Program-made: the position numbers and the translations under genes
Assembly: GCA_027483705.1 (NCBI GenBank)
Contig: JAIXTY010000204.1
Coordinates: 1 to 64,000 of the forward strand
Length of the DNA stretch: 64,000 nt
Origin: Rubrivivax sp.
GTDB taxonomy: Bacteria; Pseudomonadota; Gammaproteobacteria; Burkholderiales; Burkholderiaceae_C
Direction of reading: 5' to 3'
Shown: one piece after another, positions 37,903 to 46,706 of the stretch
How positions within the stretch are numbered: position 1 is the first letter of the stretch
Layout of the letters: every line of letters starts with the position of its first letter
The notes under the pieces: generated by a model
Seen by the model: the letters and a program-made list of their open reading frames with translations, nothing else
Told to the model about the DNA's origin: nothing
Databases searched by the model: none

Positions 37903-39501
37903 TCAGCGGGCGCTGCGGCGACGGCGGGCCATCCAGCCCACCAGGCCCAGGCCGGCGGCCATCAGGCCGTAGGTGCCCGGCTCCGGCACGGCCATCACGT
38001 ACAGCTGCCCGCCCTCGACCAGTTCGCCGGGGATGCCGTAGTGCGCCTGCATGTTGCCGAGGTAGTAGCGCTGGCCGTCGCCGCGGTTGAGCAGGTCGGT
38101 GATCTCGATGACACCCGAGCTCTCCTCGTCCTGCGTCAGAAAGCCCGGCGCGCCCGTGATGAAGCGGCTGCGGTCCGACTCCATGACCTGCGTCGCCTTG
38201 CCGGTGGCCGGGTCGAAGATCCAGGTCTTGGCGATGTAGCTGGTGTTGCCCGGGTCTTCCTGGATCAGCACCTTGCCGGCGACGGTGACGGTGATGTTGT
38301 CGAACGAGCGCGCCGTGGCGCCGTCGGTGCCGGAGAGCGACGACGAGTCGAGCACCATCGTGATCGTGCCGTTGTCGTAGTCGACGCCGCCGGCGCCGGC
38401 CGCGAAGCTCAGGCGGTACAGGCGGGCGGACTGCGACGCCACACCCGTGCCCGGCGTGGCGCCGGTGGTCACGAAGTAGAAGGTGTTGGCGTCGGCCCAG
38501 TGGCCGTCTTCGGGGCGCGCGAACTCGGTGATGCCGCTGCTGCGCGCGTTGGCCTGCTGCGTGGCGCCGTTGACGCTGGTGTCGACCAGCACGGTGCTGA
38601 ACGCGCCGTTGATCTGCCCCTGCTCCAGGTTGCCCGAGGCACCACCCTGCGCCGCCGTCGCGTTGACCTTGATGCCACGCAGCGTGCCGTTGGTCAGGCC
38701 CGCGCGGTCCACCTCGTTGCCGCTGCCGGTCTTGAAGCCGGTGTAGACGTACACCTGGCCCGGCGTGCTGTCGTCCAGGCCGATGACGACGGTCTTGTCG
38801 CCGCTGTACGGGTTGGCGACGCTGTTCTCCCACGAGAACTTGCCCAGGCGGTTCAGCTCGTAGGCCTTGCCCTTGTCGGAGCCGGTGGCCACGAAGCCGT
38901 AGGCACGGCCCTCGTTGCCGACTTCCTCGCCGTTCATGAAGATGCGCGAGCTCGTGCCCAGGCCGGTCGCGGCGTTGTAGAACGCGCTGGCGGCGGGCAG
39001 GTCGGCCGAGCACAGGCGGCCGAAGCTGTTGGCCTCGCTCGCGGCGCTGGCCACATAGGCGTTGGTGGCGGCATCCCAGCGCAGGCCGACGGCGCTGACG
39101 TACGACGAGGCCGAGGCGTTCCACACCAGGTGCTGCGTCGCGAGGTCGCGGCCGGAGAGCACGCGCAGGTCGCTGGAGCGGATGACCCACTCCGAGACGA
39201 ACGCGCCGGCGTTGCCATGGGCCCGCGTGACGCCGGCCGTGGCGCCGAGCTCGTGGTTCAGCAGCACGGTGATCGTGCCGTCGCCGTTGGCGTAGGCGCC
39301 CATGCCGTCGGGGATGCCGACCATGCGGTAGCCGTTGTCGGCCGCGTCGCCGACGGTCAGCACCGAGGTCACCGACCAGAACGGCGCGGTGGGCACGACA
39401 TAGGGGCTGGCGCTGCTGCTCGGGCCGGTGGCCTGGGCCAGCGCGGTGCCGGCGGAGAGCAGGGCCAGCGCGGCGGCGATGCTCGTCTTCGTGAAGTTCA
39501 T
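37903..39501 (-). CDS. PhoX-like (DUF839-type) exported protein with PEP-CTERM
   Basis: LLNHELGATAGVTRAHGNAGAFVSEWVI; GKFSWENSVANPYSGDKTVVIGLDDSTPGQVYVYTG; tail VPEPGTYGLMAAGLGLVGWMARRRR. Confidence 0.8.
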   Translation of the reverse strand: MNFTKTSIAAALALLSAGTALAQATGPSSSASPYVVPTAPFWSVTSVLTVGDAADNGYRMVGIPDGMGAYANGDGTITVLLNHELGATAGVTRAHGNAGAFVSEWVIRSSDLRVLSGRDLATQHLVWNASASSYVSAVGLRWDAATNAYVASAASEANSFGRLCSADLPAASAFYNAATGLGTSSRIFMNGEEVGNEGRAYGFVATGSDKGKAYELNRLGKFSWENSVANPYSGDKTVVIGLDDSTPGQVYVYTGFKTGSGNEVDRAGLTNGTLRGIKVNATAAQGGASGNLEQGQINGAFSTVLVDTSVNGATQQANARSSGITEFARPEDGHWADANTFYFVTTGATPGTGVASQSARLYRLSFAAGAGGVDYDNGTITMVLDSSSLSGTDGATARSFDNITVTVAGKVLIQEDPGNTSYIAKTWIFDPATGKATQVMESDRSRFITGAPGFLTQDEESSGVIEITDLLNRGDGQRYYLGNMQAHYGIPGELVEGGQLYVMAVPEPGTYGLMAAGLGLVGWMARRRRSAR

Positions 39502-39795
39502 GCGGTGTCCCTCCTGGACGTTGTGGGGCTCACGCGCCCTGGCTGGGAGACCTTCCCAATGCCCAGACGCGATGTGGGGAATCTAGGCAGGCCGCGTGTC
39601 CGTTGCGTGACGGCGCGCGCGATCGCCCGGCCGGCCGGATCGGCCGCGGCCCCACCTGATCGCAGGGATCCGTTCGGTCCGGGGTGTCATCCCGCGGCCC
39701 GAACGGACCAAGCCAAACCGCCGTGAAGCCGCACGGCCCGTCAAGGCTGCTTCGGATACTCGTCCGCACAACCCCACGTCCAACCAGGAGATTCC

Positions 39796-41502
39796 ATGGG
39801 ACAGCCGATCCGCAAGACACCCCGTCCGCCCGGCCCCACGCGCCGCGGCTTCTTCACCCGCGGTGGCGGCGCGGCGCTGGCGCTGGCCGGCGCGCCGATG
39901 CTGGCGGTGGCGCACGACGACGACGAGGACGAGGACCGCCCCGGCCGCGGGCGCGTCACCTTCGAGCACGGCGTGGCCAGCGGCGACCCGCTGCAGCGCC
40001 GCGTGATCCTGTGGACGCGGGTGACGCCGGTGGCGAGCACGCCGCGCAAGCTGTTCGTGCGCTACGTCGTGGCCCGCGATCCGCAGCTGCGGCACGTCGT
40101 CGACCGTGGCTTTGCCCGCACCGGCCCGGAGCAGGACTACACCGTCAAGGTCGACGCCGACGGCCTGCGGCCCGGCACGACCTACTACTACGCGTTCTTC
40201 AGCCGCGGCGTCGCCAGCCCGGTGGGCCGCACGCGCACCCTGCCGCAGGGCCGCACCGAGCGGCTGCGCCTGGTCGTGGCGAGCTGCTCCAACCACGCCG
40301 CGGGCTACTTCAACGCCTACGCCCGCATCGCCGAGCGTGCCGACATCGATGCCGTGCTGCACCTGGGTGACTACCTGTACGAATACGGCCCGGCCGAGTA
40401 CGGCAGCGTGCGCACGCCGGAGCCGGCCCGCGAGATGGTGTCGCTGGCCGACTACCGTGCCCGCCATGCTCAGTACAAGCGCGACGCCGACTCGCAGGCG
40501 ATGCACCGGCAGCACCCGGTCATCGCGATCTGGGACGACCACGAGATCACCAACGACACCTGGGCCAACGGTGCGCAGAACCACCAGCCGGCCACCGAGG
40601 GCGACTACGCCACGCGCGTGAGCGCCGGCCTGCAGGCCTACTACGAGTGGATGCCCGTGCGCCAGCCCGACCCGCGCGAGCCGCGGCGCAACCAGCGGGC
40701 CTTCCGCTTCGGCGACCTCGTCGAGCTGGCGATGCTCGAGGAGCGCCTGTCAGCGCGCTCGCAGCAGCTGCCGGCCACGATCCCGATCCCGGGCTTCGGC
40801 ACCGGCTTCGTGCAGGCCGGGGCCTTCGCCGACCCGTCGCGCACCCTGCTCGGCGCCGAGCAGGAGGCCTGGCTGGCCGGGCGCCTGCGGGGCAGCCCGG
40901 CGGTGTGGAAGTTCATCGGCCAGGGTGTGATGTTCGCGCAGCTCAAGGCCGTGGCGGCGCCGCTGGCGGCCGGCGGCGGCGTCTTCCTCAACCCCGACCA
41001 GTGGGACGGCTACCAGCCGGCCCGCGACCGCCTGTACGCCGTGATCAAGGGCGACGCCACCATGCCGGCCGTCGACAACGTGGTCGTGCTCACCGGCGAC
41101 ATCCACAGCTCCTGGGCGGCGGACCTGACGCAGGATCCCAACAACCCCGTCGTGGTGGCGGGCGGCTACAACCCGGCCACCGGCGAGGGCTCGCAGGCGG
41201 TCGAGTTCATCACCACCTCGATCACGAGCCCGGCCATCCCCGACCCGACGGGCAGCACCGCGGCCCGGCTGCGCGCCATCAACCCGCACTTCAAGTACAT
41301 CGACTTCACGCGCCGCGGCTACCTGCTGCTGGACGTGACGCGCGGCAAGACCGTGGCCGAGTGGTGGTACGTGGATACGGTCGACAGCCCGAGCGCGGTG
41401 CACGTGTTCGGCACGGCGTTCGAGGTGAGCGCGGGCAGCAACCGGCTGGCGCCTTCGGCGATGACCACGCCACGGACCGACGCGCCGCCGCTGGCGCGCT
41501 GA
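39796..41502 (+). CDS. phoD: PhoD-like alkaline phosphatase (Tat-exported)
   Basis: RRGFFTRGGGAALALAGAPM Tat-like; FEHGVASGDPLQRRVILWTRVTP; HLGDYLYEYG; IWDDHEITNDTWANGAQNH; GDIHSSWAADL. Confidence 0.95.
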   Translation: MGQPIRKTPRPPGPTRRGFFTRGGGAALALAGAPMLAVAHDDDEDEDRPGRGRVTFEHGVASGDPLQRRVILWTRVTPVASTPRKLFVRYVVARDPQLRHVVDRGFARTGPEQDYTVKVDADGLRPGTTYYYAFFSRGVASPVGRTRTLPQGRTERLRLVVASCSNHAAGYFNAYARIAERADIDAVLHLGDYLYEYGPAEYGSVRTPEPAREMVSLADYRARHAQYKRDADSQAMHRQHPVIAIWDDHEITNDTWANGAQNHQPATEGDYATRVSAGLQAYYEWMPVRQPDPREPRRNQRAFRFGDLVELAMLEERLSARSQQLPATIPIPGFGTGFVQAGAFADPSRTLLGAEQEAWLAGRLRGSPAVWKFIGQGVMFAQLKAVAAPLAAGGGVFLNPDQWDGYQPARDRLYAVIKGDATMPAVDNVVVLTGDIHSSWAADLTQDPNNPVVVAGGYNPATGEGSQAVEFITTSITSPAIPDPTGSTAARLRAINPHFKYIDFTRRGYLLLDVTRGKTVAEWWYVDTVDSPSAVHVFGTAFEVSAGSNRLAPSAMTTPRTDAPPLAR

Positions 41503-41510
41503 ACACCGGG

Positions 41511-41536
41511 GCCGCCTGCCCGCTCGGGCGGGCGGC
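41511..41536. terminator. GC-rich hairpin between convergent genes
   Basis: GCCGCCTGCCC-GCTC-GGGCGGGCGGC (one wobble). Confidence 0.55.
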
Positions 41537-41548
41537 TCCGAGGAGCGC

Positions 41549-41773
41549 TCAGGCCAGGCGCCTGAAGACCATCCGCCGGATCAGCACGCCGTCTTCGGCC
41601 GTCGAAGGCTCCATGAGCCGGATCTGGACACGGCCTGCGCGGGCCTCCCGCAGCAGGTCGCGCGCCACGGCGTCGTAGACCTGCGGGATCTCCAGCGAGG
41701 TGCCGTTGCGCGGCAGTTCACGGTCTTCCCCGATCGGGGCTTCGAGCAGCAGGCGGTGGGTCAACGAGGCCAT
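41549..41773 (-). CDS. Hypothetical protein, 74 aa
   Basis: Open frame flanked by terminator and intergenic DNA; no family recognised. Confidence 0.45.
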   Translation of the reverse strand: MASLTHRLLLEAPIGEDRELPRNGTSLEIPQVYDAVARDLLREARAGRVQIRLMEPSTAEDGVLIRRMVFRRLA

Positions 41774-41918
41774 TGGGGGGCAACACGGGAGCGGGGTCGC
41801 ACGGGGCGGGCCAGGGGGCCGGCGGGCGGGCGCTGCGATTCTTGCGACGCCGTGCGGGGCGATCCATCGGAAGACCTGTGCCTGTTGCGCTGGTGCCGCA
41901 GACCTTGAGCCGAACGGA

Positions 41919-42524
41919 TCATGGGTGATGCCCGGATGGACGGGTGACCCGCAAGACCAGAGCAGCCGCCCCCAGCGCCATCAGGGCACGGCCACCATGG
42001 CTGAGGAAGTCGGCCCAGGCCACCAGCGCGTCGACGTCGCGAACCCCGTGCGCATCGCGCAGCAGCGCCCGCACCTCGGCGAGCATGACCAGTGGCGTGT
42101 CCAAGGCCAGCAGGACCAGCGCCGCGGCCAGCCCCGGCAGCACGCGCCAGGCCCGCTCCAGCGGCCGGCGGCTGGGCCACAGCACGAGCACGATGGCCAG
42201 CAGCACCGGCGCCTGCCACGCCTGCCCGGCCGGTATCGACACCCAGGCGCGCCCGCGGGCATGGGGCTGCACCTCGCGCTCGCCCACGCGGACGGGCTGG
42301 GCCAGGCTCACCTGCATGTGCAGGCGAGACCGCCCCTGCGTCTCGACCAGCCGCAGCGCGTGCACGCGCAAGGCCGGTTCCAGCCAGGTGATCCAGGCCT
42401 GGGCGGCGGGCAGCAGGGCCTGCATCGACGCCGTGCCCGCCGGGCTCCAGGGCACGACCAGCAGCACGGCCACGGCGAGCGCGCGCCAGGCCCGGCTCAG
42501 CGCACGCGGGAGCGATCCAGCCAC
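41919..42524 (-). CDS. Exosortase-associated membrane protein (XrtH-partner-like)
   Basis: Multi-TM with intervening extracytoplasmic segment; GTG 42524 start overlaps exosortase stop; located like XrtH-associated proteins. Confidence 0.6.
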   Translation of the reverse strand: MAGSLPRALSRAWRALAVAVLLVVPWSPAGTASMQALLPAAQAWITWLEPALRVHALRLVETQGRSRLHMQVSLAQPVRVGEREVQPHARGRAWVSIPAGQAWQAPVLLAIVLVLWPSRRPLERAWRVLPGLAAALVLLALDTPLVMLAEVRALLRDAHGVRDVDALVAWADFLSHGGRALMALGAAALVLRVTRPSGHHP

Positions 42525-42991
42525 ACCACGAACACCGCAGCCAGCGCCAGCACGGTGCCCAGCGGCAGCCACAGCGTGTGGAGCGGATCGAACAGCTCGG
42601 GCGCGTGGAGCAGCGCCTGCAGCAGCAGCTGCAGGCGCGCCTGGTTCAGCACGAACGCCGCCGCCAGCATCAGCAGGGCGCCGATGAGGCGCCGCTGCCA
42701 GCGCAGGGGGCTGGCCAGCGCGGCGCTGAGGCCGAGCAGCGCCAGGTCGGCGCCTTCGCAGCCCTGCAGCACCTCCATCGAGCCGCCTTCCACCAGCAGC
42801 CGGGGCCCCAGGGCCCGGGCCTGCAGCTCGGGGGCCAGCCCGTCCAGCAGCCACGCCGCGGGCCGCACGGTGGCCGTCTCGATGAGCCAGCGCGAGGCAC
42901 CGGGCCACGCGGCGTACACGGCGTACAGGCCGACGAAGCAAGCCCCGCCGGCCAGCAGCGCATGAAGTCGTTCCCGGCGCGTGTCGGCCAC
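42497..42991 (-). CDS. Small exosortase (XrtH/XrtM-like)
   Basis: ~164 aa membrane protein; catalytic-like Cys MEVLQGCEGADLALLGLSAALASPLRW, Arg in FVLNQARLQLLLQALL, His in FDPLHTLWLPLG. Confidence 0.75.
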   Translation of the reverse strand: MADTRRERLHALLAGGACFVGLYAVYAAWPGASRWLIETATVRPAAWLLDGLAPELQARALGPRLLVEGGSMEVLQGCEGADLALLGLSAALASPLRWQRRLIGALLMLAAAFVLNQARLQLLLQALLHAPELFDPLHTLWLPLGTVLALAAVFVVWLDRSRVR

Positions 42992-43002
42992 GGCGGGCCC
43001 GA

Positions 43003-43797
43003 TCAGCGTCTGCGCAGCAGCGCGGCGGCCAGGGCACCCCCCATCAGTGCCACGGCCCAACCGGGCAAGGGCACCTGCGCGTCGGGCGCGGGCAGCCGCC
43101 AGGTCAGGCGCAGCCGGGGCCGTGCACTGGGCGTGGGGTTCTGGCGGCTGGCCAGGCGCGCCGCGTTCTGCGCGCCCGACTCGGCGCCGATCAGCAGCCA
43201 GCCGTGGTTGGAGGCCGGGTCGTCGACCCAGCGCTGCACGTCGTCCACCAGGGCCGGCGTGCTGGTCCAGACCACGGGCGCGGGCCACGCGCCCACCGCC
43301 GAGGTGGCGCTGGCCGAGAGAAGGTAGTCGCCGCCGCGCGCGGCCCAGGGCTGGTCGGGCCAGCGGCGGTGCGACCACGTGCAGTCACCGGCCTGGGCCG
43401 GTGCGCCCACGCCGGCGTCGCCCCCGTTGGCCGGCCCTTCGGACCAGGCTGCGGTGAGCCGGTGCAGCGCCAGGGGCTGCGGCTCGCGCACGCGGATCAT
43501 GAAGGCCTCGAGCTGCACCTGCACGATCTCGGCCCCGAACGGCAGCGCCGTGAGATCGAAGCGCAGCAGCGCCCGCCGCACCACGCCCGCGACGATGACC
43601 GAGGTCCAGAGGCTGCCGCCCTGGCCATCGGCGACGTTGTCGTACGCGGTGCCGCCCGTCTGCTCGGCGAACACGGTCGCGTCGGCCTGGGCCTCGAAGG
43701 TCGAGGTCGTCGGCGTGTCGGCCCGCCCGGCCGTGGGCGCGAGGGCGGCGGTGGCCGCCCCGCCCATCCAGGCCCGCCGCGTGGTCGATGTCCTCAT
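43003..43797 (-). CDS. DNRLRE-domain exported protein with VPLPGW-type C-terminal sorting tail
   Basis: Twin-Arg-like N-terminus; ALLRFDLTALPFGAEIVQVQLEAFM...PALVDDVQRWVDDPASNHGWLLIG; tail VPLPGWAVALMGGALAAALLRRR. Confidence 0.8.
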   Translation of the reverse strand: MRTSTTRRAWMGGAATAALAPTAGRADTPTTSTFEAQADATVFAEQTGGTAYDNVADGQGGSLWTSVIVAGVVRRALLRFDLTALPFGAEIVQVQLEAFMIRVREPQPLALHRLTAAWSEGPANGGDAGVGAPAQAGDCTWSHRRWPDQPWAARGGDYLLSASATSAVGAWPAPVVWTSTPALVDDVQRWVDDPASNHGWLLIGAESGAQNAARLASRQNPTPSARPRLRLTWRLPAPDAQVPLPGWAVALMGGALAAALLRRR

Positions 43798-43831
43798 CGG
43801 CGGAGCCTTCGACGGGCCGACCGTCGTGCGC

Positions 43832-44461
43832 TCAGCGCGAGCGGCGGCGCGCCAGGGCGCCCATCATCGCCACGCCGGCGGCCATCATCGCCCACGTGCC
43901 GGGCTCGGGCACCGGGGCCGCGTGGACGAAGTTGTCCAGCACGGTCACGCCCTTGAAGCTGATCGAGCGGATGTCGGCCGTCGGGCGCACGATGCCCACG
44001 AACAGGCCGGCGTTGAGGCTGTCCTCGGCCGTGTCGATCGTCAGGCGGTGCGTCTCGATGATCTCGTTGTTCTGGCCGTAGGCCGACACCTCCACCGCGA
44101 ACGGCAGCACGTCGTCGGCGTAGTGGTTCACGAAGGCGCCGGCGCCCTGCGACAGCTGGCCGCCGGTGAACGTGAAGCGCAGTTCGCCGAAGAACTCGGT
44201 GGCCACGAACTTGTTCCCCGCGCCCCACAGGCCGTTCGTGCCCAGGTTCGCGATGAAGGCGCCGAGTTCCGAGTCGGTGTCGCCGGTGAAGATCACGTCG
44301 GGCGACACGGCCTCCGGCCCGGTGGTGACGAAGCCGTCGTAGGCCTCGAAGTCGATGGTCGCCGACGGCGCTGGGATCAGGGCCGGGTTGTCGACGAGGG
44401 CGGCCTGCGCCGGCACCGCGATGGCGCCGGCCAGCAGCGCGGCAAAGACATGCTTGTTCAT
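43832..44461 (-). CDS. PEP-CTERM exported protein
   Basis: Signal peptide; tail PVPEPGTWAMMAAGVAMMGALARRRSR. Confidence 0.88.
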   Translation of the reverse strand: MNKHVFAALLAGAIAVPAQAALVDNPALIPAPSATIDFEAYDGFVTTGPEAVSPDVIFTGDTDSELGAFIANLGTNGLWGAGNKFVATEFFGELRFTFTGGQLSQGAGAFVNHYADDVLPFAVEVSAYGQNNEIIETHRLTIDTAEDSLNAGLFVGIVRPTADIRSISFKGVTVLDNFVHAAPVPEPGTWAMMAAGVAMMGALARRRSR

Positions 44462-44498
44462 GATGAGTGGTTCCGTGTGGGGGTGGCTGCTTCGGGGT

Positions 44499-46547
44499 TC
44501 AGGTGCCGATCACGCCACCGTCGTCCTTGGTGATCACGACCACGGCCGAGCGCGGCTTGCTCACCGTGGCCTGCGTCGTGGGGCCGTTGACACCGCTGTC
44601 GGGCCAGGTGCTGCGCGACGTGTAGGCGCCGGGGGCCCAGTCCTCGCCCGGGTGCTGGATGCCGACGAACATGGTCTTGCCGTCGGGCGTGGAGACGACG
44701 CCGGTGGTCTCGCAGTTGCGCGGGCTCGTCAGGAAGCGCGTGATGCGCCGCGTGGCGGGATCGGCCGCGAACATCGCGTTGCCGCCGATGTTGATCCAGT
44801 CGCCGAGGCCGTCGCCCTGCTGGTCGGTCTGGATCCACAGCCGGCCGTCCTTGTCGAACCACAGGCCGTCCGGGGCGCCGAGGTCGTCGCCGACGATGTT
44901 GCCCTTCAGGTTGGCGGCCGGGTTCAGGCGGTCGCCGCACTCGACGAAGATGTCCCACGCGAAGGTGGTCGCGGCCGGGTCGTTGCCGGTCTCCGTCCAG
45001 CGGATGATGTGGCCGTAGCGGTTGTCGTTGCGCGGGTTCGCCGCGTCCACGGGCGGGCGCGCGCCACCGGCGGTGGTGCTGCCGTCGGGGTTGTTCGACG
45101 ACGGCGGGCTCGAGCCGCGGCGGTTGTTGTTGGTCAGCGTGAGGTAGACCTCACGCGTCTGCGGATGCACCGCCACCCACTCCGGGCGGTCCATCATCGT
45201 CGCGCCCAGGCGGTCGGCGGCCTGGCGCGTGCGGATCAGCACGTCGGCCTGGCTCGTGAAGCCGTTGGCCGGCGTCAACCCACCCTGGCCGAAGACCAGC
45301 GGCAGCCAGGTGCCCGTGCCGTCGCTGTTGAACTTGGCCACGTAGAGCGTGCCGTTGTCCAGCAGGTCGCGGTTGGCACCGCGGTTGCGCGGGTTGAACT
45401 TGCCCGCGCAGACGAACTTGTACATGTAGTCATTGCGCTCGTCGTCGCCGGTGTAGAAGCAGATCGTGCCGTCGGCGGCCACCGCGAACGCGCAGCTCTC
45501 GTGCTTGATCCGGCCCAGGCCCGTGCGCTTGACCGGCATGGCCGTCGGGTTGAACGGGTCGATCTCCACCACCCAGCCGAAGCGGTTCGGCTCGTTGCGG
45601 TTGCCCGGGGCGTTGAGGTTGAAGCGGTTGTCGGCCTCGTGCCAGCGGTAGCCGAAGCCGCCGGCCGACAGCCCGTAGCGGCGCTCGGCCGGGGTGGCCG
45701 TGAACGCGCCGACGGCGCCGAAGTAGCCGTTCCAGTTCTCTTCGCAGGTCAGGTAGGTGCCCCAGGGCGTGAAGCCGTGGGCGCAGTTGTTCAGCGTCCC
45801 CAGCACCGAGGTGCCCGTCGGGTCGGCGGCGGTCTTCAGCGCCTCGGCGCCGGCGGCCGGGCCGCTGATGCGCATCGGCGTGGCGCCGGTGATGCGGCGC
45901 GCAAAGGCCGACGGCCGCACCACGCCCCAGTTGCCGCCCTGGCGACGCAGCTCGATCACGCTCACGCCGTGCGCGGCGACCTGCGCGTCGACCAGCGCCT
46001 TGGTCATGGTGATCGTGCCGTAGCTGGCGGTGTTGGCGTGCAGGCCCGGATCGACGTACTCGTGGTTCACGACGAGCAGGCCGCGGTCGCTGGATTCACC
46101 CCGGATGCCCACCGACGGGAACGGGAAGAAGTGCATGCCGTCGTTGTGCTGGCCGAAGGTCGTGGCCTGCCGCTCGGCGGTGATGGGCAGCGGGTCGCTG
46201 TGGTCGTGGCTCGTCGTGGCACCCGGGCCGAAGACGCCGATCGCGTCGCCCCAGCCGATCAGCGTCTTCGCGGTATAGCCGGTGGGCACGCTGACGGCGT
46301 CGACGAACGTGGCCGCCAGGTTGGGCGCCACGCCGGCGAAGGTGATGCCACCGCCGCCCGGCGAGGGGCTGCCGGCATAGGCCCGCGCCTCGACGCCAAA
46401 GCCACCGAGCGTGGCCACCGTGGCCATGCCCAGCGAGCCCTTCAGGAACTGGCGGCGGCCCTTGAATTCGGCCATGACATCGCGGATCGACGCATTGCCG
46501 GAGGGGTTGATGGTCTCGTCGTTGTCAGGGTGGAAGCGGCTGGACAT
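44499..46547 (-). CDS. phoX: PhoX family phosphatase (DUF839), Tat-exported
   Basis: FKGRRQFLKGSLGMATVATLGGFG Tat; NHEYVDPGLHANTASYGTITMTKALVDAQVAAHGVSVIEL; FTPWGTYLTCEENWNGYFG. Confidence 0.95.
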   Translation of the reverse strand: MSSRFHPDNDETINPSGNASIRDVMAEFKGRRQFLKGSLGMATVATLGGFGVEARAYAGSPSPGGGGITFAGVAPNLAATFVDAVSVPTGYTAKTLIGWGDAIGVFGPGATTSHDHSDPLPITAERQATTFGQHNDGMHFFPFPSVGIRGESSDRGLLVVNHEYVDPGLHANTASYGTITMTKALVDAQVAAHGVSVIELRRQGGNWGVVRPSAFARRITGATPMRISGPAAGAEALKTAADPTGTSVLGTLNNCAHGFTPWGTYLTCEENWNGYFGAVGAFTATPAERRYGLSAGGFGYRWHEADNRFNLNAPGNRNEPNRFGWVVEIDPFNPTAMPVKRTGLGRIKHESCAFAVAADGTICFYTGDDERNDYMYKFVCAGKFNPRNRGANRDLLDNGTLYVAKFNSDGTGTWLPLVFGQGGLTPANGFTSQADVLIRTRQAADRLGATMMDRPEWVAVHPQTREVYLTLTNNNRRGSSPPSSNNPDGSTTAGGARPPVDAANPRNDNRYGHIIRWTETGNDPAATTFAWDIFVECGDRLNPAANLKGNIVGDDLGAPDGLWFDKDGRLWIQTDQQGDGLGDWINIGGNAMFAADPATRRITRFLTSPRNCETTGVVSTPDGKTMFVGIQHPGEDWAPGAYTSRSTWPDSGVNGPTTQATVSKPRSAVVVITKDDGGVIGT

Positions 46548-46706
46548 GGCGATGGGCTCCTGGCGTGCGGGTGCGGGGTGATGGCGCCGGCTCGGGCCCG
46601 TGGGCCGCCGGCGACTTCGAACGCCCGTCAGGCTAGGGACGCCACATGAACGTCGATTGCCCTTGCCCGGCGTGGGCATAGACCGTTTGGTCGACGGGTC
46701 GCGTGC

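Noticed and set aside
37150-39726. 858-aa plus-strand ORF over the PEP-CTERM/PhoX-like genes
   Set aside because: Shadow ORF; the minus-strand proteins have signal peptides and PEP-CTERM tails.
42497-43378. Extended 293-aa start for the exosortase
   Set aside because: Upstream extension overlaps the DNRLRE gene out of frame and is Arg-rich; GTG 42991 gives the expected compact membrane protein.
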